Of a stretch of DNA of 64,000 bases, positions 10,564 through 20,684 are shown in pieces; the first letter of the stretch is position 1, and each line of letters begins with the position of its first letter. A program made the translations under genes and the position numbers. The notes beneath the pieces are model-generated. The model ran no database searches and was not told where the DNA came from. It saw only the letters and a list, made by a program, of their open reading frames with translations. The stretch is from Methylibium sp965279545 (GTDB taxonomy: Bacteria > Pseudomonadota > Gammaproteobacteria > Burkholderiales > Burkholderiaceae_C), in the NCBI RefSeq assembly GCF_965279545.1, contig NZ_OZ257250.1, positions 1,364,001-1,428,000 on the forward strand. The letters are read 5' to 3'.

Positions 10564-12063
10564 ATGAGCATTGCCACCACCGACTGGCACGCACGGGCCG
10601 CCACGTTGAAGATCGACGGGCGCGCATTCGTCGACGGCGAACGCCGGCCGGCGCTGGCCGGCGAGGCGTTCGACTGTGTCTCCCCGATCGACGGCCGGGT
10701 GCTCGGTCGCGTCGTCCGTGGCCAAGCCGCCGACATCGATGCCGCCGTCGCGGCCGCCCGCACCGCCTTCGACGACGGCCGCTGGGCGAAGAAACCGCCC
10801 GCGGTGCGCAAGCGTATCCTGCAGGCCTTCGCCGAGAAGATCCTCGCCGCCAAGGAAGAGCTGGCGCTGCTCGAAACCCTGGACATGGGCAAGCCCATCC
10901 AGCATTCGCTCAGCGTCGACGTGCCCTCCACCGCGCGCTGCATCGCCTGGTACGCGGAAGCCATCGACAAGGTCTACGACGAGATCGCACCGACCGGGCC
11001 GGGGGCGCTGGCGCTGATCCGGCGCGAGGCGATGGGCGTGATCGGCGCGATCGTGCCCTGGAACTACCCGATGATCATGGCCGCCTGGAAGCTCGGGCCT
11101 GCACTCGCGGCCGGCAACTCGGTGGTGCTCAAGCCCAGCGAGAAGAGCCCGCTGACCGCGCTGCGGCTGGCGGAGCTGGCGCTGGCCGCCGGCCTGCCGC
11201 CCGGCGTGTTCAACGTCGTGCCGGGCTACGGCCACGAAGCCGGCGAGGCGCTGGCGCTGCACCCGCAGGTCGACGCGATCGGCTTCACCGGCTCCACCCG
11301 CGTGGGCCGCAAGATGCTCGAATACGCCGGGCGCAGCAACCTCAAGCGCGTCTACAACGAACTCGGCGGCAAGAGCGCCTTCCTCGTGTTCCCCGACTTC
11401 GACGACCTCGACCGCTGCGCCGCCACCGTGGCTGGCAGCATGTTCTTCAACCAGGGCGAGAGCTGCAACGCGCCCTCGCGGCTGCTGGTGCACGAGAGCA
11501 TCGCCGACGACTTCGCGAAGCGCGTCGCCGCCGAGGCGCCGCAATACCGCCCCGCCGATCCGCTGGACGCCAAGACCGTGATGGGCGCGCTGGTCGACGA
11601 CGGCCAGCTGCGCACGGTCATGGGCTACATCGACGCCGGCCGCACCGAAGGGGCCACGGTGCTGGCCGGCGGCACGCAGGCGCGCACCGACAGCGGCGGC
11701 TACTACGTCGAGCCCACGGTCTTCGACGGTGTGCGCAACGACATGAAGATCGCCCGCGAGGAGATCTTCGGCCCGGTGCTGTCCATCATCCGGTTCAAGG
11801 ACGAGGCCGAGGCGATCCGCCTCGCCAACGACTCGCCCTACGGCCTGCAGGCCAGCGTGTGGAGCTCGCACATCGACCGTGCGCACCGTGTCGCCGCGGC
11901 GCTGCGCGCCGGCACCGTGCACGTGAACCAGTACGACGAGGACGACATCACCGTGCCGTTCGGTGGCTTCAAGCAGAGCGGCAACGGCCGCGACAAGTCG
12001 CTGCACGCCTTCGACAAGTACACCGAACTGAAGACGACCTGGCTGCGCATCGAAGCGGCCTGA
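10564..12063 (+). CDS. puuC: NAD(P)-dependent gamma-glutamyl-gamma-aminobutyraldehyde dehydrogenase
   Basis: 499 residues, standard ALDH superfamily length. The cofactor loop is 'GFTGSTRVGRKM', the general base Glu266 lies in ELGGKS, and the nucleophile Cys301 in 'NQGESCNAPSR'. The 'PWNYPMIMAAWKLGPALA' substrate-tunnel segment is present. Known PuuC enzymes oxidise gamma-glutamyl-aminobutyraldehyde or free aminobutyraldehyde, linking PuuB or SpuC products to GABA. AAGGAGG lies just before the ATG. gabT follows 38 bp downstream. Preference for the free or glutamylated aldehyde cannot be told from sequence. Confidence 0.88.
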   Translation: MSIATTDWHARAATLKIDGRAFVDGERRPALAGEAFDCVSPIDGRVLGRVVRGQAADIDAAVAAARTAFDDGRWAKKPPAVRKRILQAFAEKILAAKEELALLETLDMGKPIQHSLSVDVPSTARCIAWYAEAIDKVYDEIAPTGPGALALIRREAMGVIGAIVPWNYPMIMAAWKLGPALAAGNSVVLKPSEKSPLTALRLAELALAAGLPPGVFNVVPGYGHEAGEALALHPQVDAIGFTGSTRVGRKMLEYAGRSNLKRVYNELGGKSAFLVFPDFDDLDRCAATVAGSMFFNQGESCNAPSRLLVHESIADDFAKRVAAEAPQYRPADPLDAKTVMGALVDDGQLRTVMGYIDAGRTEGATVLAGGTQARTDSGGYYVEPTVFDGVRNDMKIAREEIFGPVLSIIRFKDEAEAIRLANDSPYGLQASVWSSHIDRAHRVAAALRAGTVHVNQYDEDDITVPFGGFKQSGNGRDKSLHAFDKYTELKTTWLRIEAA

Positions 12064-12101
12064 ACGCGTCCGGCGGCACCGCCGGAAAGGAAGAGACGAG
12101 C

Positions 12102-13382
12102 ATGAAGATCTCGCTCAACGAACAACTGATGGCCCGCAAGGCCGCGGCCACGCCGCGCGGCGTGGGCGTGATGGCCGGCTTCTTCGCGGACCGCGCCGAG
12201 AACGCCCTGCTGTGGGACGTGCAGGGCCAGCGCTACATCGACTTCGCCGGCGGCATCGCGGTGCTCAACACCGGCCACCGCCACCCGAAGGTCGTGGCCG
12301 CCGTCGAGGCGCAACTGCAGCGCTTCACCCACAGCTGCTACCAGGTCGTGCCCTACGAGAGCTACATCGCGCTGGCGGAGAAGCTCAACGCGATGACACC
12401 GGGCAAGCACGCGAAGAAGACGGCCTTCTTCTCGACCGGCGCCGAGGCGATCGAGAACGCCGTCAAGATCGCGCGCGCCCACACGCAGCGCGGCGGTGTC
12501 ATCGCTTTCGGCGGCGCCTTCCATGGCCGCTCGCTGTTCGCCGTCGCGCTGACCGGCAAGGTGCAGCCCTACAAGGCGGGCTTCGGGCCCTTCCCGCCCG
12601 AGATCTACCACGTGCCCTTCCCTGCCCACGGCGTTGCGCTCGACGACGTGAAGAAGGCCGTCGACCAAATCTTCAAGGCCGACATCGAACCGGGCCGTGT
12701 CGCTGCCATCGTGTTCGAGCCGGTGCAGGGCGAAGGCGGCTTCAACGTGATCCAGGCCGAGGCCGTGAAGTGGCTGCGCAAGCTGTGCGACGAGCACGGC
12801 ATCGTGCTGATCGCCGACGAGGTGCAGACCGGCTTCGGCCGCACCGGCAAGATGTTCGCGATGCAGCACTTCGACGTGCTGCCCGACCTGCTGGTCAGCG
12901 CCAAGAGCCTGGCCGCCGGCCTGCCGCTGTCGGCCGTGACCGGCAGGGCCGCGATCATGGACGCGCCGGCTCCGGGCGGCCTGGGCGGCACCTACGCGGG
13001 CAACCCGCTGGCCATCGCGGCGGCCCTTGCGGTGATCGAGGTGATGCTCGAGGAGCGGCTGCCCGAGCGCGGACAGCACCTCGGCGATGAGCTGAAGACC
13101 CTGCTCAACGGCCTGCGCGGCAAGGTGCCGCAGATCGCCGACGTGCGCGGGCTCGGCGCGATGGTGGCGGTCGAGTTCCGGCACCCCAAGACGCAGGCGC
13201 CGGATGCCGGCATGAGCAAACGCGTGCAGGCCGAGGCACTGCGCCGCCACCTGATCCTGCTGAGCTGCGGCGTCGACGGCAACGTGCTGCGCTTCCTGTT
13301 CCCGCTGACCATCGAACATGCGGTGTTCGGCGAGGCGCTCGGCATCCTGAGCGATGCACTGAAGGCGGCGGCCCGTGGCTGA
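12102..13382 (+). CDS. gabT: 4-aminobutyrate aminotransferase
   Basis: 426 residues. GabT-type class III aminotransferase with 'GGIAVLNTGHRHP', 'FFSTGAEAIENAVKIAR', 'IVFEPVQGEGGFNV', the cofactor Asp in 'LIADEVQTGFGRTGKMFA' and the PLP Lys in 'SAKSLAAGLPLSAVTGR'. It converts GABA and 2-oxoglutarate to succinate semialdehyde and glutamate, the exit step of the polyamine route. No succinate-semialdehyde dehydrogenase follows in the window. The ATG follows GGAAAGGAAGAG. The end overlaps the GTG start of the next ligase by 8 bp. Confidence 0.9.
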   Translation: MKISLNEQLMARKAAATPRGVGVMAGFFADRAENALLWDVQGQRYIDFAGGIAVLNTGHRHPKVVAAVEAQLQRFTHSCYQVVPYESYIALAEKLNAMTPGKHAKKTAFFSTGAEAIENAVKIARAHTQRGGVIAFGGAFHGRSLFAVALTGKVQPYKAGFGPFPPEIYHVPFPAHGVALDDVKKAVDQIFKADIEPGRVAAIVFEPVQGEGGFNVIQAEAVKWLRKLCDEHGIVLIADEVQTGFGRTGKMFAMQHFDVLPDLLVSAKSLAAGLPLSAVTGRAAIMDAPAPGGLGGTYAGNPLAIAAALAVIEVMLEERLPERGQHLGDELKTLLNGLRGKVPQIADVRGLGAMVAVEFRHPKTQAPDAGMSKRVQAEALRRHLILLSCGVDGNVLRFLFPLTIEHAVFGEALGILSDALKAAARG

Positions 13383-14796
13383 GGCCCCGGCGTCGCCGGC
13401 GTCGCTCCCCCGGATGTCGGACGGGTCGCTCGCCGTGTTCGCTCAAACGGCGGGCGAGTCGCTCGCCGTGTTCGCCCGAACGGCGGGCGAGTCGCTCGCC
13501 GCCGAGGGCGTGCACACGCTGCTGGTGCAGTTCACCGATCTGCATGGCGTCGCCAAGGGCAAGCTCGTGCCGCTGCACCAGTTGGAAGCCGTGCTCACCG
13601 ACGGCGCCGGTTTCGCCGGCCCGTCGATCTGGGGCACCGGGCTGCCGCGCACCGGCCCGCGTGCCGAATACTTTGCCCGCGGCGATGCCGCCACGCTGAA
13701 GGCGCTGCCGTGGATGCCGGGCGTCGCGCGCATCGTCGGCGACGGCTTCGTCGACGGCACGGCCTTCGACGCCTGCCCGCGCCAGGTGCTCAAGCGCGCC
13801 ACCGCCCGCCTCGCCGGGCGGGGCTGGACGCTGCGGACCGGCATCGAGCCCGAGTTCTTCCTGCTCAGGCGCGAAGGCAGCCGCTACGTGCCGGCCGACG
13901 ACGGCGACCGGCTCGACAAACCGAGCTACGACCTCAAGAGCCTGCCACGCCAACAGGGCTTCCTGCAGGCGCTGCGCGGCGCGCTCGAGAGCAGTGGTCT
14001 CGAAGTGCTGCAGATCGACCACGAGGACGCCCACGGCCAGTACGAGCTGAACTTCCGGCACGACGAGGCGCTGCGCAGCGCCGACCACGTGATGCTGTTC
14101 AAGATGGCGGCGCACGCGCTCGCCGAGCAGCAGGGCTGCGTGTTCTCGATGATGCCCAAGCCCTTTGCCAACCAGCCGGGCAGCGGCCTGCATTTCCACG
14201 TGTCGCTGTGGGAGGGCGCGCGCTGCCTGTTCGATGGCGCGGGCGCGGGCGAGCCCCTGTCCCGGCTCGCGCGCCACTTCGTCGCCGGCGTGCTGGCGCA
14301 CGGTGCCGCGCTGTGCGCGCTGGCGGCGCCCACGGTCAACAGCTACAAGCGCCTCGTGGTCGGCGAGTCGCTGTCCGGCACCACGTGGGCGCCCGCCTGT
14401 GTGGCGCAGGGCCCGAACAACCGCACGGCGCTGGTGCGCACGCTCGGCGGTCGCTTCGAGTGGCGCGTGCCCGACGCCTCGGCCAACCCCTATCTGGCGA
14501 CCGCGGCGTTGATCGCGGCGGGGCTGGACGGCATCGACCGGGAACTGGACCCCGGCCCGGCCTGTACCGACGATCTGTTCGCACTGAGCCCGGCCGAGAT
14601 CCGTGCGCGCGGCATCGCGCTGCTGCCGCAGAGCCTGGGCGAGGCGGTCGACGCCTTCGAAGCCAGCGAGCTGCTGCGCGGCGCACTCGGCGACACGCTG
14701 CACCGCGAGTTCGTGCGGCTCAAGCGCGCCGAGTGGATCGAGTACGCACGCCACGTCAGCGACTGGGAGCACGCGCGCTACGGCGCGATGTTCTGA
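13375..14796 (+). CDS. second glutamine-synthetase-like ligase with N-terminal tandem repeat
   Basis: 473 residues from a GTG start that overlaps gabT by 8 bp. After about 40 extra residues with an 11-residue repeat (SLAVFAxTAGE twice), the GS fold begins at 'VQFTDLHGVAKGKLVP'. Catalytic elements are kept: 'GIEPEFFLL', 'GQYELNFRHDEAL', 'GSGLHFHVSLW', 'PNNRTALVRT' and 'PDASANPYL'. It is clearly diverged from the ligase at 2068, so the pair is not a recent duplication. A different amine acceptor (spermidine, cadaverine, an amino alcohol) or a role as GABA- or ethanolamine-type ligase is possible. An internal ATG at 13414 would shorten the extension but keep the repeat. Confidence 0.8.
   Translation: MAEAPASPASLPRMSDGSLAVFAQTAGESLAVFARTAGESLAAEGVHTLLVQFTDLHGVAKGKLVPLHQLEAVLTDGAGFAGPSIWGTGLPRTGPRAEYFARGDAATLKALPWMPGVARIVGDGFVDGTAFDACPRQVLKRATARLAGRGWTLRTGIEPEFFLLRREGSRYVPADDGDRLDKPSYDLKSLPRQQGFLQALRGALESSGLEVLQIDHEDAHGQYELNFRHDEALRSADHVMLFKMAAHALAEQQGCVFSMMPKPFANQPGSGLHFHVSLWEGARCLFDGAGAGEPLSRLARHFVAGVLAHGAALCALAAPTVNSYKRLVVGESLSGTTWAPACVAQGPNNRTALVRTLGGRFEWRVPDASANPYLATAALIAAGLDGIDRELDPGPACTDDLFALSPAEIRARGIALLPQSLGEAVDAFEASELLRGALGDTLHREFVRLKRAEWIEYARHVSDWEHARYGAMF
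13426..13501 (+). repeat. 33-bp in-frame tandem repeat (2.3 copies)
   Basis: Two 33-bp units (13426-13458, 13459-13491) differ at two or three bases, with a third partial copy of 10 bases. Being a multiple of three, the repeat keeps the ligase frame and encodes SLAVFAQTAGE/SLAVFARTAGE. It lies in the N-terminal extension ahead of the conserved domain, so length change there would be tolerated. It could arise by slipped-strand replication. Confidence 0.9.
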
Positions 14797-14899
14797 TACC
14801 TGGTGCGCGTTCGTCCGCTACAGGCGGGTGGTGCGCTCCGGGCTCAAGCCAGCCCGCCCCACGCCGATATCCAGCGAGCACTACCAGTGGAGGAACACG

Positions 14900-15898
14900 G
14901 TGGGATGGTTCCAGCGAGCACTGCGAGGACGTGACGGACTGCCCCAGCCAACCGCCGAAGTGGCGAGGCCGGCGGCTGCGCGTCCGCAGATCGCTGCAAT
15001 GCCATCGCCGTCGGTCGCCTTCGGTGTGACGCCGCTGCCACTGCTGCCCTGGCTGCTGGGGCAAGGCCTGAACGCCGGCCGTCCGGTGCCCGCCGAGATC
15101 GAGCAGCGCGCGCTGCGGGTCATCGACGAACTGCTGGTGCGGCCCGGCGCCCCGACCGACCTGATGCCGCGAGCCCGGGCCGTGATCCCGCAGCTGATGG
15201 CGATGCTGCGCCGTGACGACCTGGCGCTGGGCGCACTGGCTCAGCAGGTCGGCCGTGACCTCGTGCTCACCGCCGAAGTGCTGCGCATGGCGCGCAACGC
15301 CGCCTACGGTGGACGCGACGAACGCCTGGACCTGCCGCAGGCCCTGGGCCGGCTCGGTGTCGTCGGCCTGAACACCGCGATCGCGCACGTGGTGCTCCGT
15401 CCGCTGTTCGAGACCTCGGGCGACGGCCTGTTCGCACGCACCGGCACCCGGCTGTGGGAGCACTCCGAATCCAAGGCGCAGCATTGCAGTGCGCTGGCGT
15501 GCGCCGATGGCATCAGCGCCTTCGAGGGCTATCTGGCCGGTCTGATGCACAACAGCGGCTGGACCGTGGCACTGCGGGAACTCGACCGCAGCGGCCTGTT
15601 CCTGCCAGCGGCCGAGAGCGCACCGCCACCGCACCAGCACGTCTCTTTGCCTGTCCCGGCCCTCAGCGAGGCCTTTTCCACCGCCCTGCAGCTGCGCTGC
15701 GACGCCTTGTTCGGCAAGGTGGCCGCCACCTGGCGCATCACGCCCACGCTGACCGCGGTGGCCGAATCCGCGGCGTCGCCCGGCGGCCTGGCGGCCAGCG
15801 CGCTGCCGCTGGCCGGCCTGCTGCGGCGGGCCGACGTGCTGGCGAGCAGCGAGGTCGCCGGCATCCAGTGCCCAGAGCCGGCCGCCGCTGCCGTCTGA
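14900..15898 (+). CDS. HDOD domain protein
   Basis: 332 residues from a GTG with GGAGG 7 bp before it; the frame is open upstream but that part only mirrors the ligase gene. The N-terminal third is unassigned. Residues about 85-270 match the HDOD fold: 'LAQQVGRDLVLTAEVLRMA', 'DLPQALGRLGVVGLNTAIA' and 'FEGYLAGLMHNSGW'. HDOD proteins are non-catalytic HD relatives found in bacterial signalling and stress control; no kinase, GGDEF or EAL part is attached. It follows the polyamine block by 103 bp on the same strand, but a functional tie is unproven. Confidence 0.75.
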   Translation: MGWFQRALRGRDGLPQPTAEVARPAAARPQIAAMPSPSVAFGVTPLPLLPWLLGQGLNAGRPVPAEIEQRALRVIDELLVRPGAPTDLMPRARAVIPQLMAMLRRDDLALGALAQQVGRDLVLTAEVLRMARNAAYGGRDERLDLPQALGRLGVVGLNTAIAHVVLRPLFETSGDGLFARTGTRLWEHSESKAQHCSALACADGISAFEGYLAGLMHNSGWTVALRELDRSGLFLPAAESAPPPHQHVSLPVPALSEAFSTALQLRCDALFGKVAATWRITPTLTAVAESAASPGGLAASALPLAGLLRRADVLASSEVAGIQCPEPAAAAV

Positions 15899-15944
15899 AC
15901 GGCACGGGCGGCAACCGCCGCTGTGCCCGATCGGGGAGCTCGTC

Positions 15945-17027
15945 TCAGTATTCCCAGAAGATCCGCTGCAGATCCTGTGAGGTCGCACCGCGCGTCAGCG
16001 CCACGGCCGCCAGGATCTTGGCCTTCTGCGGATTCAGGTCGTGCGCGACGACCCAGTCGTATTTGTCGTCGGGCTGTTCGGCGTTGCGGATCACGAAGCC
16101 GTCGGCGATGCGCGAGGAGCGGATCACCTGCACGCCCTGGCTGCGCACGCTCCTGAGCTTCTCGACCGCGTAGTTGGGCACCGAGCCATTGCCGGTGCCG
16201 GCGTTGATCACGGCCTTCGCACCTGCGCGCAGCGCGGCGTCGTAGAGCTCGGTGGTCATGTTGCCGTAGCCGTAGACGATGTGCACCTCGGGCAGCGTCT
16301 CGATGCCGTCGATGTCGAACTCGCTGTTCACGGTGTGGCGCTTCGCAGGCAGGCGAAACCAGTAGGTCTTGCCTTCGACGGCCATGCCGAGAGGGCCCCA
16401 CTGGCTGGAGAAGGCGTTGGTCTTGATGTTGATGCGCTTGGCCACGTCGCGCCCCGAGTGGATCTCGTCGTTCATGACCACCAGCACGCCCTTGCCGCGC
16501 GATGCCGGATCGGCGGCCACGACCACCGCGTTGTAGAGGTTGAGCATGCCGTCGGCCGACATCGCCGTGCCGGGCCGCATCGAGCCCACCACCACCACCG
16601 GCTTGTCGCTGCGGATCACCAGGTTGAGGAAGAAGGCGGTCTCCTCCAGCGTGTCGGTGCCGTGGGTGATGACAATGCCGCTGACCGCCGGGTCGCGCAC
16701 GAGCTGCGAGACCCGCTTGCCGAGCTGCACCAGCTTCTCGTTGGTGAAGCTCTCGGAGGCGATCTGGAACACCTGCTCGCCGCGCACCTGGGCCACATCG
16801 GCCAGCTCCGGCACACCGGCGATCAGCTTGTCGACCGGCACCTTGGCCGCCTGGTAGGAGGCGCTGTTGGTGGCCGCGGCACCGGCCCCGGCGATCGTGC
16901 CGCCGGTGGCGAGCACCACCACCTGCGGCTTCGTGGCAGTCTGCGCCATCGCGGGCCCGGCGATGCCGATCATCACCAGCAACGCCAGCCCGCGCAAGGT
17001 AGCGCCAAGGTCGAAGAAGTGTTTCAT
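15945..17027 (-). CDS. ansB: periplasmic L-asparaginase/glutaminase, type II
   Basis: 360 residues with a Sec signal peptide (cleaved near AMA-QTAT). The two catalytic threonine motifs are present: 'VVLATGGTIAGAG' (nucleophile Thr44) and 'GIVITHGTDTLEET'. 'GSMRPGTAMSADGMLNLYNA' matches the tetrameric type II enzymes. It hydrolyses asparagine, and often glutamine, in the periplasm to the acid plus ammonia, which suits a neighbourhood busy with nitrogen scavenging. It is divergent from galE with a 195-bp gap that must hold both promoters. Confidence 0.9.
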   Translation of the reverse strand: MKHFFDLGATLRGLALLVMIGIAGPAMAQTATKPQVVVLATGGTIAGAGAAATNSASYQAAKVPVDKLIAGVPELADVAQVRGEQVFQIASESFTNEKLVQLGKRVSQLVRDPAVSGIVITHGTDTLEETAFFLNLVIRSDKPVVVVGSMRPGTAMSADGMLNLYNAVVVAADPASRGKGVLVVMNDEIHSGRDVAKRINIKTNAFSSQWGPLGMAVEGKTYWFRLPAKRHTVNSEFDIDGIETLPEVHIVYGYGNMTTELYDAALRAGAKAVINAGTGNGSVPNYAVEKLRSVRSQGVQVIRSSRIADGFVIRNAEQPDDKYDWVVAHDLNPQKAKILAAVALTRGATSQDLQRIFWEY

Positions 17028-17222
17028 GGGGACTCCCGAAGTGGAGGAAAGCCGTGCGAAGCTTGCGCGGCACCCGGTGGTTTAGCAAGCGGTGTGCCCT
17101 CGCCCGACTCTTGCTACATCTGCGCAACATCTTCACTCAGCGGCAGCCCGGCACAATGATCGCAGCGGCCGGCGCGCCGGCCTCCGCGCCCACGCGCAGA
17201 GCACCACGACAGGGAGCAGCAA

Positions 17223-18230
17223 TTGATACTCGTGACCGGCGGTACCGGTTTCATCGGTTCGCACACCAGCGTGGCCCTGGCGAACGCCGGTCATGATTTC
17301 CTCATCCTCGACAACCTCGGCAACAGCCAGCGCGAGGTGCTGGACCGCCTGACGCCGCTGTGCGGCAAACGGCCGCCATTCGTCGAAGGCGACGTGCGCG
17401 ATGCGGCGCTGCTCGACCGCGTGTTCGCCGCGTACCCCATCGACGCCGTGATCCACTTCGCCGCGCTGAAGGCTGTGGGCGAATCGGTGCAAAAGCCGCT
17501 GGCCTACTACGACAACAATGTCGCCGGCACGTTGACGCTGCTCGATGCGATGACGCGCGCCGGCGTGCACCGCTTCGTGTTCTCGTCCTCGGCCACCGTC
17601 TACGGCGATCCGGCCGTGGTGCCGATCCCCGAGGACTGCCCGTTCGCGCCGGCCAGTCCCTATGGCTGGAGCAAGGCGATGGTCGAGCAGATGCTGGCCG
17701 ACCTGGTGCAGGCCGAGCCGCACTGGCGGGTGGCGCGGCTGCGCTACTTCAACCCGGTCGGCGCCCACGAGAGCGGCCTGATCGGCGAGGACCCGTCCGG
17801 CATCCCCAACAACCTGATGCCCTACGTGGCCCAGGTTGCCGCCGGCCAGCGGCCCGATCTGCAGGTGTTCGGCGGCGACTACCCGACGCCCGACGGCACC
17901 GGCCAGCGCGACTACATCCACGTGATGGACCTGGCCGAAGGCCATGTCGCAGCGCTGGATCATCTGGCCCGGGAAAGCGGCCTGCTGACCTTGAACCTCG
18001 GCACCGGCCTGGGCATCTCGGTGCTGGAGGTGGTGGCGGCCTTCGCCGCGGCGAGCGGCCGGCCTATCCCCTACCGCATCGTCGGCCGGCGTCCCGGCGA
18101 CGTGCCGGCCTACTGGGCCGACCCCTCGCTCGCCGCCCGGGTGCTCGGCTGGCGCACCCGACGCGACCTTGCGCAGATGTGTGCCGACGCCTGGCGCTGG
18201 CAGTGCCACCGCGCTGCGCCGGCAGCGTGA
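17223..18230 (+). CDS. galE: UDP-glucose 4-epimerase
   Basis: 335 residues from a TTG start; the alternative is no sensible start, since the Rossmann motif 'MILVTGGTGFIGSH' begins here and GGGAG lies just upstream. The extended SDR catalytic set is Ser124, Tyr147 and Lys151 (in SPYGWSK). 'RYFNPVGAHESGLIGEDP' and 'GTGQRDYIHVMDLA' are GalE signatures. It interconverts UDP-glucose and UDP-galactose for envelope polysaccharide. The stop overlaps the next gene's GTG as GTGA. Confidence 0.9.
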   Translation: MILVTGGTGFIGSHTSVALANAGHDFLILDNLGNSQREVLDRLTPLCGKRPPFVEGDVRDAALLDRVFAAYPIDAVIHFAALKAVGESVQKPLAYYDNNVAGTLTLLDAMTRAGVHRFVFSSSATVYGDPAVVPIPEDCPFAPASPYGWSKAMVEQMLADLVQAEPHWRVARLRYFNPVGAHESGLIGEDPSGIPNNLMPYVAQVAAGQRPDLQVFGGDYPTPDGTGQRDYIHVMDLAEGHVAALDHLARESGLLTLNLGTGLGISVLEVVAAFAAASGRPIPYRIVGRRPGDVPAYWADPSLAARVLGWRTRRDLAQMCADAWRWQCHRAAPAA

Positions 18231-19186
18231 GTCCTGATCCGCGCCGCACCGCCGGTGTGGCGGCCGATCCGCGCCCGCCCGGGCACTCTGCGAACGCCCC
18301 GTGGTGGGCCTACGCCAGTCTTGCCGGCAGCATGGCGCTGGTGGGCAGCTATGTCGGCCTGTCCAAGCTGCTGGTGCTGGCCTTCCCGGTCTTCCTGCTG
18401 GCCTGGCTGCGCTTCGGCATCGCCGCCATCGCGATGGCGCACTGGGTGCGCCGTGCGGCGATGGAGCCGCCACTGAGCCGGCGCGACCGCTGGTTGTTGT
18501 TTCTCGAATCCTTCTTCGGCAACTTCCTGTTCTCGGTGTGCATGCTGTACGGCGTGGCGCTGAGCTCGGCGCTGGCAGCGGGCGTGATCATGGCGGCGAT
18601 CCCCGCCATGGTGGCGCTGCTCTCGTGGATCGGCCTGCGCGAGCGCATCGCCCCGCGCGTGACGGGCGGCATCGCCTGCGCGGTGGCCGGCATCGCGCTG
18701 GTGTCGCTCGGCAAGCACAGCGCGGCCGGCGACGGCAGCTCGCTGCTCGGCAATGCGCTGCTGCTCGGTGCCGTGTTCTGCGAAGCGCTGTACGTGGTGA
18801 TCGGCAAGAAGCTCACTGGCCAGCTGAGCGCGCGCCGCATCAGTGCGCTGGTCAACCTGTGGGGGCTGCTGATCGTGACGCCGTTCGGGTTGTGGCAGGC
18901 CCTGCGCTTCGACTTCGCGAGCGTTGCGCCCGGCACCTGGGTGCTGCTGCTGTTCTACGCGCTCGCTGCCAGCATGGTCACGGTCTGGCTGTGGATGACC
19001 GGGCTCAAGCATGTGTCGGCCTCGTCGGCCGGCGTCTTCACGGTGCTGCTGCCGATCAGCGCGGCGGCGGTCGGCGTGCTGCTGCTCGGCGAGCATTTCA
19101 GCGCTGCACAGCTCGCGGCATTCGCGCTCGCGTTGGCCGGCGTGGTGCTCGCCACCTGGCCGGCGCAGCGCCCCGTGGCGTCCTGA
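18227..19186 (+). CDS. EamA/DMT-family membrane transporter
   Basis: 319 residues with about ten hydrophobic helices arranged as two EamA repeats (for example SLAGSMALVGSYVGLSKLLV and VLLLFYALAASMVTVWLW). The GTG start overlaps the galE stop (GTGA), so it is probably translated from the galE message. An N-terminal 25-residue hydrophilic stretch precedes the first helix; a later start near residue 26 is possible. Family members export amino acids, nucleotides or drugs; the substrate cannot be inferred. A second, unrelated DMT protein lies at 23764. Confidence 0.8.
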   Translation: MSPDPRRTAGVAADPRPPGHSANAPWWAYASLAGSMALVGSYVGLSKLLVLAFPVFLLAWLRFGIAAIAMAHWVRRAAMEPPLSRRDRWLLFLESFFGNFLFSVCMLYGVALSSALAAGVIMAAIPAMVALLSWIGLRERIAPRVTGGIACAVAGIALVSLGKHSAAGDGSSLLGNALLLGAVFCEALYVVIGKKLTGQLSARRISALVNLWGLLIVTPFGLWQALRFDFASVAPGTWVLLLFYALAASMVTVWLWMTGLKHVSASSAGVFTVLLPISAAAVGVLLLGEHFSAAQLAAFALALAGVVLATWPAQRPVAS

Positions 19187-19359
19187 CGCCTGATGCGGCA
19201 TTGCATTCGAACGCAGATTGAAGCTCGGGCCGGGGCTCGTTGCAGTGTTCGGTGTCTTGTCCAGAGGGTCGAACGGCAAAGCTCGGCGCTGGGACGGGTC
19301 GCTGTGTTCGAACCTCGGCGACCCCACGCTCACGAACGGGTGCAACGAAGCGGTGCCTC

Positions 19360-20364
<1,005 letters not shown>

Positions 20365-20684
20365 CCCCGAATTATCCGCGAGCCCGGCTCGCCGCCTGCT
20401 CGATGCGGTCGGCGAACAGCGGCCAGTGGGTAGGAAGTCCAAACGCTCATATTTTCGCCTATGGCCCCCGGGCCGCGGCGCTCAGCTGGTTTGATGCTGC
20501 CACCCGGAGTCGCGGGAGGGGCCGAATAGGTGTCGATGGCCCGCCGAAATGCGCAGGTCATTGGAGTCGCCCACGGGTCAATCCTGACGATCATGGCGCT
20601 TCGACCTGTCCCAGAAAGCTCCGGCGCGGCCGATTCCCGTACCCCCGAGTGCCGGGCCGCTTGAGCAGTGATCGGTCGGCATGG
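20365..20684. other. gene-free stretch upstream of dusA
   Basis: No convincing coding frame on either strand. The part nearest 20364 must hold the dusA promoter. The remainder probably derives from the IS91-type element whose transposase remnant starts at 20685, but I could not recognise an element end here. Confidence 0.4.

Noticed and set aside
8131..12006. A minus-strand open frame of about 1290 codons across potI, the barrel gene and puuC
   Set aside because: Same GC-shadow effect. It is Arg/His/Val-rich without domains and runs opposite to well-supported genes.
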